Positions 1-4,855 of a DNA stretch of 5,148 nt are shown here, piece by piece. The stretch comes from an uncultured Rhizobiaceae group bacterium (GTDB taxonomy: Bacteria; Pseudomonadota; Alphaproteobacteria; Rhizobiales; Rhizobiaceae), in assembly GCA_938009335.1 (NCBI GenBank), contig CALLHT010000183.1, positions 1 through 5,148 of the forward strand, written 5' to 3'. How positions within the stretch are numbered: position 1 is the stretch's first letter; each line of letters begins with the position of its first letter. Position numbers and translations under genes: made by a program. The notes beneath the pieces were generated by a model, which ran no database searches, had not been told where the DNA came from, and was given only the letters and a program-made list of their open reading frames with translations.

Positions 1-173
1 CCGATGTGAATATCGACACGCATCTCTTCGCGCGGTTTGCCAAACGCATCTGCAACCACAAGTGAGTTTTGGCGGAGCGCATTGTGCACAGCCCGCGTTG
101 CCGCTTTCGTATAATCTGAGCCACGGATATCAGTTCCTATGCCCAGTTCCATAACCATGCGTTTCCAAGGCAT
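1..173 (-). CDS. Lin0512-family conserved protein, N-terminal part (runs off the left edge)
   Basis: Reading leftwards from an ATG at 173, an open frame of 57 codons continues to the window edge, so only the N-terminal half is seen. The protein begins MPWKRMVMELGIGTDIRG and continues with SDYTKAATRAVHNAL. This resembles the Lin0512 family (about 115 residues, function unknown), marked near the N-terminus by a G-x-G-x-D-x-H-G motif. Here the motif is G11-I-G13-T-D15-I-R17-G18, so the usual His is Arg. The ATG shares its A with the nrdR stop (TGATG), and a Shine-Dalgarno AGGTGAGG lies about 10 bases upstream inside nrdR, which supports this start over the ATGs at codons 6 and 8. The overlap implies translational coupling to nrdR. 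Family assignment is from memory of the motif and is fairly confident; no biochemical role can be given. Confidence 0.75.
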   Translation of the reverse strand, partial: MPWKRMVMELGIGTDIRGSDYTKAATRAVHNALRQNSLVVADAFGKPREEMRVDIHI

Positions 174-631
174 CAGTCTTCATCCTCACCTAGTTTACTC
201 AGGAAGCCCTCAAAATCTTTTGCTTCCTGAAAATCCTGATAGACCGATGCGAAGCGCACGTAAGCAACCTCATCAATCTGTTTCAAGCCTTCCATCACCA
301 GCTTACCGATTTCATCGGATTGAATTTCACCCTCGCCCTTACTTTCCAGTTGACGAACGATGCCGGAGATCATTTGTTCCAGTTTATCCGGGTCAACGTC
401 CCGCTTGCGCGTAGCCGTATCAATCGATTTTGCGAGTTTATCGCGATCAAACAAAACCTTTTTGCCGGATTTTTTGGCAACGCGGAGTTCGCGCAATTGG
501 ACCCGTTCAAACGTTGTAAAACGCCCGCCACAGGCCGAACAAATCCGCCGCCGGCGAATAGAACTGCCATCTTCGGTGGATCTGGAATCTTTTACCTGGG
601 TATCGTCATTGGTGCAGTAAGGACAGCGCAA
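173..631 (-). CDS. nrdR: Transcriptional repressor NrdR (TTG start)
   Basis: NrdR senses ATP/dATP and represses ribonucleotide reductase genes by binding NrdR boxes. The 152-residue protein has the family's usual length and order. An N-terminal zinc ribbon has C3-x2-C6 and C31-x2-C34, with the basic stretch RRRR at 26-29 and RFTTFERVQ from 37. An ATP-cone domain follows from about 49 to 139, including FDRDKLAKSI and, near its end, VAYVRFASVY. The start codon is TTG at 631. The only in-frame codons upstream before a stop (TGA, 14-16 bases away) contain no ATG or GTG, and family members conserve M-R-C-P at the start. A GAGAGG Shine-Dalgarno sits 8 bases upstream, but inside the terminator hairpin that follows glyA. 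The 3' end overlaps the Lin0512 gene by one base. No separate promoter is evident; transcription may come from glyA read-through or from within glyA. Confidence 0.96.
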   Translation of the reverse strand: MRCPYCTNDDTQVKDSRSTEDGSSIRRRRICSACGGRFTTFERVQLRELRVAKKSGKKVLFDRDKLAKSIDTATRKRDVDPDKLEQMISGIVRQLESKGEGEIQSDEIGKLVMEGLKQIDEVAYVRFASVYQDFQEAKDFEGFLSKLGEDED

Positions 632-666
632 AGAAAAAGCCTCTCATCAAATAATGAGAGGCTTTT
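630..666 (-). terminator. Intrinsic terminator after glyA, overlapping the nrdR ribosome-binding site
   Basis: A perfect 13-bp inverted repeat has arms 635-647 and 654-666 (AAAAGCCTCTCAT / ATGAGAGGCTTTT) around a 6-base loop. On the minus strand it is followed by the T-rich run TTTTTCTTT, giving a classic Rho-independent terminator 27 bases after the glyA stop. The 3' arm contains the GAGAGG that would be the nrdR Shine-Dalgarno, and the last two Ts of the run belong to the TTG start. The arm ends also provide a short T-run on the plus strand, so weak bidirectional activity is possible. Confidence 0.85.
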
Positions 667-692
667 AACACTAGCAGGTTTGAGTTGCTATA

Positions 693-1988
693 TCAGAGGT
701 ACGAATACATTGGGAAACGGTCTGTCATTTCCACGACTTTCGCCTGAACAGCAGCTTCAACAGACTGGTTTGCGTCATCATCATTGGCGACCATCAATCC
801 GTCCAGCACTTCTGTGATGAAGTTGCCGATTTCGCGGAACTCTTCTTCACCAAAGCCGCGGGTTGTGCCCGCCGGTGAACCCAAGCGAATGCCGGAAGTA
901 ACAAACGGCTTTTCAGGGTCAAACGGGATACCGTTCTTGTTGCACGTGATGTTTGCGCGACCAAGAGCTGCTTCCGCACGCTTGCCGGTTGCTTTCTTCG
1001 GGCGAAGATCAACCAACATCGAGTGGTTTTCTGTACCGCCTGAAACAATATCCAGACCATTATCCATCAGGCTGGTCGCAAGCGCATGCGCATTGTCTTT
1101 AACGCGCTGCTGATATTCTTTGAAGTCAGCTTGCAATGCCTCACCGAAAGCAACCGCTTTCGCAGCGATCACATGCATCAACGGACCGCCTTGAAGACCC
1201 GGGAACACCGCGGAGTTCATTTTCTTGGCAATCGCTTCGTCATTGCTCATGATCATGCCGCCACGAGGTCCGCGAAGAGACTTGTGTGTTGTTGTGGTGA
1301 CCACATGGGCATGCGGAATCGGTGATTCATGCACGCCTGCTGCAACAAGACCTGCAATATGTGACATATCCACCATCAGGTATGCGCCGATGCTGTCGGC
1401 GATGCGGCGGAAGGCAGCCCAGTCCCACTCGCGCGAATAAGCAGTACCGCCAGCGATGATGATTTTAGGCTTGTGTTCTTGAGCCGCTTTTTCAACTTCA
1501 TTGATGTCGATCTGGTGTGTGTCTTCACTTACGCCGTATGAGACGACGTTGAACCACTTACCGGACATATTCACCGGAGAACCGTGTGTCAGGTGTCCAC
1601 CTGAATTCAGGTCAAGCCCCATAAAGGTGTCGCCCGGCTGAAGAAGCGCGAGGAAAACAGCTTGGTTCATTTGCGAACCGGAATTTGGCTGAACGTTTAC
1701 GAACTCGCAGCCGAACAGTTCTTTAGCGCGCTCAATTGCAAGGTTTTCTGCAATATCCACAAACTGACAGCCGCCATAGTAACGCTTGCCCGGATAGCCT
1801 TCGGCGTATTTGTTGGTCATGATAGACCCTTGCGCCTCAAGAACAGCACGAGAAACCACATTCTCTGATGCAATCAGCTCAATCTCATGACGCTGACGCC
1901 CCAATTCCTGTTGGATTGCTTTGTGAATTTCAGGATCAATTTCGCTCAAAGGCGCATTAAAAAAATTATCAAGACTTGCGGCAGACAT
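693..1988 (-). CDS. glyA: Serine hydroxymethyltransferase
   Basis: This cytosolic PLP enzyme converts serine and tetrahydrofolate to glycine and 5,10-methylene-tetrahydrofolate, the main source of one-carbon units for purine, thymidylate and methionine synthesis. The 431-residue protein is full length for the bacterial family. Visible motifs are YAEGYPGKRYYGG from 61 (Glu63 matches the family's catalytic Glu), VDMSHIAGL at 206-214 with the PLP-contacting Asp207 and His210, the Schiff-base lysine K236 in TTTTHKSLRGPRGG, and the carboxylate-binding Arg368 in TSGIRLG. The ATG at 1988 has a strong GGAGG about 7 bases upstream. An intrinsic terminator lies on each side (after the transpeptidase gene and after glyA), so it is probably its own unit with some read-through into nrdR. 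The C-terminal stretch VANDDDAN (400-407) is a small acidic feature before the last helix. No frameshift or missing key residue. Confidence 0.99.
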   Translation of the reverse strand: MSAASLDNFFNAPLSEIDPEIHKAIQQELGRQRHEIELIASENVVSRAVLEAQGSIMTNKYAEGYPGKRYYGGCQFVDIAENLAIERAKELFGCEFVNVQPNSGSQMNQAVFLALLQPGDTFMGLDLNSGGHLTHGSPVNMSGKWFNVVSYGVSEDTHQIDINEVEKAAQEHKPKIIIAGGTAYSREWDWAAFRRIADSIGAYLMVDMSHIAGLVAAGVHESPIPHAHVVTTTTHKSLRGPRGGMIMSNDEAIAKKMNSAVFPGLQGGPLMHVIAAKAVAFGEALQADFKEYQQRVKDNAHALATSLMDNGLDIVSGGTENHSMLVDLRPKKATGKRAEAALGRANITCNKNGIPFDPEKPFVTSGIRLGSPAGTTRGFGEEEFREIGNFITEVLDGLMVANDDDANQSVEAAVQAKVVEMTDRFPMYSYL

Positions 1989-2040
1989 AGCAACCCCTCC
2001 AAAAATGAAATCTTCTCGCTAAAAGGCCACTCTGGCCGAG

Positions 2041-2054
2041 TATTTAGCTAAATA
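2041..2054. promoter_or_regulatory. 14-bp perfect palindrome upstream of glyA, possible operator
   Basis: TATTTAGCTAAATA is identical to its reverse complement. It lies 53 bases before the glyA start, between the transpeptidase terminator and the glyA ribosome-binding site. Next to it at 2025-2037 is a second dyad, GGCCA-CTC-TGGCC, which could fold in the glyA leader RNA. The palindrome could overlap a poor -10 element (TATTTA or TAAATA on the minus strand), but I see no convincing -35. An operator role is inferred from symmetry and position only. Confidence 0.4.
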
Positions 2055-2075
2055 GAGCAGGAGAAAGCGAAAACA

Positions 2076-2122
2076 CAAAAAAACTCGGGGGCGCAATGGG
2101 CAAAACCGCGCACCCCCAAGTT
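2076..2122 (-). terminator. Intrinsic terminator after the L,D-transpeptidase gene
   Basis: Arms 2082-2091 (AACTCGGGGG) and 2113-2122 (CCCCCAAGTT) pair over 10 bp with one G-U wobble. They can be extended by CGC 2092-2094 pairing with GCG 2108-2110. On the minus strand the hairpin is followed by seven Ts (2083-2077). It begins 19 bases past the transpeptidase stop and should insulate glyA from transcription entering from the right. Confidence 0.88.
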
Positions 2123-2140
2123 ACATGTGTAGAAAATACT

Positions 2141-3394
2141 TTAATTCCAGTTACTTGACGCGAGAATCTCAGCACCATCGCGGCTGTAAATATCATCTCG
2201 GAACTGCACAACGCTGTTCTGAGTGGACCACGCGGTGATGTAATTCCAGTAGATCGGAACAGGTTTGGCAAGTGGCACGTCGATGCGCTCACCCGATTCA
2301 ATGGTGCGCTCAATCTGACGACGATCCCAGCCAGGCGTTTCATTCGCAAGCCAAGTAATCAGGTCACGAACGTTTTGTACGCGCACACAACCGGATGATT
2401 CAAATCTCAACAATCGAGAGAACAGGCTCTGCTGTGGTGTGTCATGCATATAAACCGCATGCGGATTCGGGAAGTTGATTTTTACAGAACCCATCGCGTT
2501 AATCTTACCCGGGTCCTGACGGAACATATATTGCGCTGCCTCATCAGAATTCCAGTTGATGCTGGATGGATCAATTTCCTGCTGGGTGTTCCAATCAAAG
2601 ATGCGAATTTTATTTCGCTCCAGATACGTCGCATCTTTCTGCATCAACGGAATCAAATCTTTTTTGATGATTGAGACAGGTGACGTCCAATACGGGTTCA
2701 AATTCAGCTCGTGAATTTTCGAAGCAATAATCGGCGACTGGCGGTCTGTCTTACCGACGATGGCGGTATGGCGGGATTCAACTTTGCCACCATTGACGGC
2801 TTCGATTTGGGCCGCCGGGATGTTCACCATCACATAGCGGTCACCTAGGAAGCCGGACATAGATCGCAAACGGACAAGGTTTGTTTCAAGTTGCCCAAGG
2901 CGGATATGTGCCGGAATGTTCATTGCCGCATAGGTGTATTTACCCACAACGCCATCTGCCGGAAGACCATGACGAGCTTGAAAACGGCGAATACCGCCAT
3001 CAACCCAAGTGTCAAACACATCAGAATTCTGCCCCGCACTCGGGTCAAGGTCGTTCGACGCGATCAGACGCTTTCTCAAAAGGCTAACGTTTTTGGATTG
3101 GGCACCAAGACGCAGTTTCTGGTTGGCGGGCACAACCGGCCAACCACCCGCCGAAGCAAGTTGTCGATACTGATCGATCGCACGCTGAACAAATACCGGT
3201 GTCTGTGGTGAAAAAATCGGAATTTTTGTCGAAGAAAGCTTCGCATCGCCCTTGCGCGCATCAAACTGGTCTTCCCAGCTGTCACGGCGTGAGGAATTAA
3301 TGATTGCAGCAATTGGATTTTCTGCAAGCGCGGGTGTAGCAAGTGATGCACCACCTGCAGCTGCGAGGCCAGATAAAAACTGCCTTCTTTTCAT
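2141..3394 (-). CDS. ldtP: L,D-transpeptidase, compact YcbB/LdtD type, with Tat-like signal peptide
   Basis: The enzyme is expected in the periplasm, forming 3-3 cross-links in peptidoglycan or attaching proteins to it. The 417-residue product starts with a twin-arginine-like signal, KRRQFLSGLAAAGG, with likely cleavage after PALA (residue 24). A peptidoglycan-binding-like domain spans about 95-160 (FDTWVDGGIRRFQARHGLPADGVVG). The YkuD catalytic domain starts near 187 and carries an insertion at about 240-300, like the capping subdomain of YcbB. The active site is His317 (YMHDT) with SSGCVR at 333-338, Cys336 as nucleophile and Arg338. The C-terminal PVPIYWNYITAW-x-FRDDIY part is also YcbB-like. 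It is shorter than Escherichia coli YcbB. It lies next to ldtR, the regulator of ldtP in Liberibacter, which is the basis for the symbol. ATG at 3394 has a modest GGGA about 8 bases upstream. Confidence 0.93.
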   Translation of the reverse strand: MKRRQFLSGLAAAGGASLATPALAENPIAAIINSSRRDSWEDQFDARKGDAKLSSTKIPIFSPQTPVFVQRAIDQYRQLASAGGWPVVPANQKLRLGAQSKNVSLLRKRLIASNDLDPSAGQNSDVFDTWVDGGIRRFQARHGLPADGVVGKYTYAAMNIPAHIRLGQLETNLVRLRSMSGFLGDRYVMVNIPAAQIEAVNGGKVESRHTAIVGKTDRQSPIIASKIHELNLNPYWTSPVSIIKKDLIPLMQKDATYLERNKIRIFDWNTQQEIDPSSINWNSDEAAQYMFRQDPGKINAMGSVKINFPNPHAVYMHDTPQQSLFSRLLRFESSGCVRVQNVRDLITWLANETPGWDRRQIERTIESGERIDVPLAKPVPIYWNYITAWSTQNSVVQFRDDIYSRDGAEILASSNWN

Positions 3395-3444
3395 AGTCTT
3401 ATCCCGATCTAAGTTGCGGCTGAACGCTGCGCCAAATTTGTCGT

Positions 3445-3472
3445 ATCATATGCCTAGCAACACTATGGTTAA
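3445..3472 (-). promoter_or_regulatory. Candidate sigma70-type promoter for the L,D-transpeptidase gene
   Basis: On the minus strand, TTAACC (3472-3467) and TATGAT (3450-3445) are separated by 16 bases. The -10 matches TATAAT at five of six positions and the -35 matches TTGACA at four of six. The predicted transcript would have a leader of roughly 45 bases before the ATG at 3394. The -35 lies within the sequence shared with the ldtR upstream region. Prediction by eye only. Confidence 0.5.
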
Positions 3473-3483
3473 CAATGTGCAAA
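3463..3483 (-). promoter_or_regulatory. Candidate LdtR operator, copy 1 (upstream of the transpeptidase gene)
   Basis: This 21-base stretch, read on the minus strand as TTTGCACA, then TTG, then TTAACCATAG, matches 18 of 21 bases of the stretch 4279-4299 upstream of ldtR, in the same orientation. The overlapping bases 3461-3479 form an imperfect 19-bp dyad (CAC ... GTG outer half-sites around GTTAAC), the size expected for a MarR-family dimer. It covers the candidate -35 element, so binding there could block or alter RNA polymerase access. Confidence 0.5.
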
Positions 3484-3578
3484 ACAATCGCATTTCCGTT
3501 AGGTAATGAGTCGCACTCCTGATACAAGTCCTTTCGGCCTACAAACCTCATTTTATTGCGAATATTATGGCATATAAC

Positions 3579-3605
3579 AAAAAACCCGCCACAATTGGGC
3601 GGGTT
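3579..3605 (-). terminator. Intrinsic terminator after ldtR
   Basis: Arms 3583-3590 (AACCCGCC) and 3598-3605 (GGCGGGTT) form a perfect 8-bp GC-rich stem with a 7-base loop. On the minus strand it runs into six Ts (3584-3579). It starts 34 bases beyond the ldtR stop, separating ldtR from the transpeptidase gene. Confidence 0.88.
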
Positions 3606-3639
3606 CTTCGATAAACTGTTTGTGATAAACGGGCTTAGA

Positions 3640-4152
3640 TCAGAGCCTATAGAGGATTTGATCAGTCCAGAAACGCTCAAGACGCTTCAAAGATTTGTTC
3701 ATCGCGTCGAATTCTTCGCCGCCGATTCCGCCGATCTGCTCAATTGAAGCCACGTGACGTTCGTAAAGACCGTCAACGATATCTGCTACTTCTTTGCCTT
3801 TTTCGGTCAAGCTTACGCGCACTGAGCGGCGGTCTACGCGGGATTTCTGATGATTGATGTAACCCTGATCAACCAGCTTCTTCAAATTATAAGAAACATT
3901 TGAACCCAGATAGTAACCGCGCGTGCGCAATTCGCCCGCGGTCAGCTCTGTGTTGCCGATATTAAACAGCAAAAGCGCTTGTACCGGGTTAATGTCACTA
4001 CGACCATTACGATCGAATTCATCTTTGATCACGTCAAGAAGACGACGATGAAGCCGTTCGACCATCGTCAAGGAATCTAAATAAAGGGATTTAACATCCC
4101 CTTCAAAAGCAGGCTTTATCGCCTTGCCCACCATTTCCGGTGCGTTGCTCAT
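3640..4152 (-). CDS. ldtR: MarR-family transcriptional regulator LdtR
   Basis: A 170-residue winged-helix regulator closely resembling rhizobial and Liberibacter LdtR, known to control an L,D-transpeptidase gene and stress or osmotic tolerance. Numbering from the chosen start: N-terminal dimerisation helices about 15-50 (SLYLDSLTMVERLHRRLLDV), helix-turn-helix about 62-95 (LTAGELRTRGYYLGSNVSYN), wing with the typical MarR segment S-R-V-D-R-R-S-V-R-V about 104-113, and C-terminal dimer helices to the family ending RFWTDQILYRL. A longer frame begins at a GTG at 4164, but that GTG is part of GTGAGG, an ideal Shine-Dalgarno 6 bases before the ATG at 4152, so I chose the ATG. It has its own terminator, and the 180-base gap upstream holds a candidate operator also found before the transpeptidase gene. 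Its small-molecule ligand cannot be read from sequence. Confidence 0.93.
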   Translation of the reverse strand: MSNAPEMVGKAIKPAFEGDVKSLYLDSLTMVERLHRRLLDVIKDEFDRNGRSDINPVQALLLFNIGNTELTAGELRTRGYYLGSNVSYNLKKLVDQGYINHQKSRVDRRSVRVSLTEKGKEVADIVDGLYERHVASIEQIGGIGGEEFDAMNKSLKRLERFWTDQILYRL

Positions 4153-4278
4153 GTTCTGCCTCACTGTTTTATCTATGCGAAGTTATTGCTCTTCGCTATG
4201 TGAACAGTTCTACGGCAATCGTCTAAAATTCGAATTAAAGCTTACGATTAATATCTCGTTACCAGCAATGAACGGATT

Positions 4279-4299
4279 CTATCGTTAAAATTGTGCAAA
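4279..4299 (-). promoter_or_regulatory. Candidate LdtR operator, copy 2 (upstream of ldtR)
   Basis: Read on the minus strand as TTTGCACA, then ATT, then TTAACGATAG, this matches copy 1 (3463-3483) at 18 of 21 bases in the same orientation. It lies 127 bases before the ldtR ATG and inside a larger inverted repeat (CGTTAAA at 4283-4289 and TTTAACG at 4315-4321). A TAGAAT hexamer (-10-like, minus strand, 4281-4276) sits at one edge, but no good -35 accompanies it. Inferred autoregulatory site. Confidence 0.45.
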
Positions 4300-4332
4300 C
4301 ACTTTGTGTAAGAATTTAACGGAAGCGCTACT

Positions 4333-4746
4333 CTATGAGTTCGTGCGTCTCTTGCTCAATGTTTCAATCAATAGATACAAACCCATCACCAAACCGGTGC
4401 AGACGTGGAAATAGATCAAAGACCAAAACGTGCCAAAGGTTTGTGACAGAGGCCCATACATGATCAGTTCTATCGCAACTGCAATTGACCAAACCACATA
4501 GCCCCATCGCACGGCACTCCACAGACCTACGGCAACAACGGGCTGCACCACAGAAAGAACAGCCACCGCGAGCTGCCATTCATACACCATAGTGTCGAAA
4601 CGAATTTGTGTGTCCGGGTACCCAATCGCCAATAGCCAATAGCGGATGGTGAAGGCGATAAAAAACAGCGCGACCGCCTTTAGGAATAATTCAAAAAGCG
4701 GTTTGAGATTGAAATGATCTCGTTTTTCCAAAGCTACGTCACGCAT
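4333..4746 (-). CDS. DUF6163 family inner-membrane protein, function unknown
   Basis: The product is 137 residues with four likely membrane helices at about 19-41, 57-80, 82-98 and 105-127, a short charged N-terminus and a basic C-terminus (SKRRTNS). The segments TQIRFDTMVYEWQLA, GLWSAVRWGYVVW and AIELIMYG match the pattern I associate with DUF6163 proteins of Hyphomicrobiales (RFD, W, LW, WG-x-V-x-W, E-x-x-MYG), hence the assignment. No catalytic or binding motif is visible. The ATG at 4746 has only a distant GCGAGG (about 13 bases), so translation may be weak; no better start is evident because the first helix needs most of the N-terminus. It is divergent from hemB and sits upstream of ldtR; I recall this position as conserved in the order, which hints at an envelope-related role but does not prove one. 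Confidence 0.75.
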   Translation of the reverse strand: MRDVALEKRDHFNLKPLFELFLKAVALFFIAFTIRYWLLAIGYPDTQIRFDTMVYEWQLAVAVLSVVQPVVAVGLWSAVRWGYVVWSIAVAIELIMYGPLSQTFGTFWSLIYFHVCTGLVMGLYLLIETLSKRRTNS

Positions 4747-4795
4747 GTTAGAGACAGGACCTCGCGGAATTTCAAAGCCAATGTTACCTATTCAC

Positions 4796-4824
4796 TTGGC
4801 TAAGTGCCTAGTACCAATTATAGA
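4796..4824 (+). promoter_or_regulatory. Candidate hemB promoter, overlapping a divergent -10 element
   Basis: TTGGCT (4796-4801) and TATAGA (4819-4824) are spaced by 17 bases on the plus strand, which would give a leader of about 25 bases before the hemB ATG. On the minus strand the same spot reads TATAAT (4822-4817), a perfect -10 that could serve the DUF6163 gene, though its -35 (CTTTGA, 16-base spacer) is poor. The -35 TTGGCT is also one arm of an inverted repeat with AGCCAA at 4776-4781. Confidence 0.5.
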
Positions 4825-4855
4825 AAAAGGTCGGGACTTCAAAGGGAATTCATAC

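Noticed and set aside
1..173. Expected ribD downstream of nrdR.
   Set aside because: The translated frame lacks the deaminase features of RibD (no H-A-E or P-C-x-x-C region and a different N-terminus) and instead carries a GxGxDxxG motif followed by TKAA-x-RAV, as in the Lin0512 family.
320..817. A 165-codon plus-strand open frame opposite nrdR and the glyA end.
   Set aside because: It is antisense to two well-supported conserved genes and to the glyA terminator; composition and sequence look like a shadow frame.
1989..2075. Possible riboswitch in the glyA leader.
   Set aside because: The gap from terminator to start codon is under 90 bases and shows only a short GGCCA/TGGCC hairpin; no recognisable riboswitch core.
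3399..3680. A 93-codon minus-strand open frame across the ldtR-ldtP gap.
   Set aside because: It starts inside ldtR in another frame, reads through the ldtR terminator and covers the candidate promoter of the transpeptidase gene; its protein has no recognisable family features.
4174..4186. A 13-base stretch matching one loxP arm at 12 of 13 positions (TATGCGAAGTTAT).
   Set aside because: The partner arm and correct 8-base spacer are missing. The bases instead belong to a small dyad, GCGAAG (4177-4182) and CTTCGC (4191-4196), in the ldtR leader. Treated as coincidence; the dyad is short and has no T-run.
4227..4236. AATTCGAATT palindrome between DUF6163 and ldtR.
   Set aside because: A 10-bp AT-rich palindrome in an AT-rich gap is easily expected by chance, and it does not extend further.
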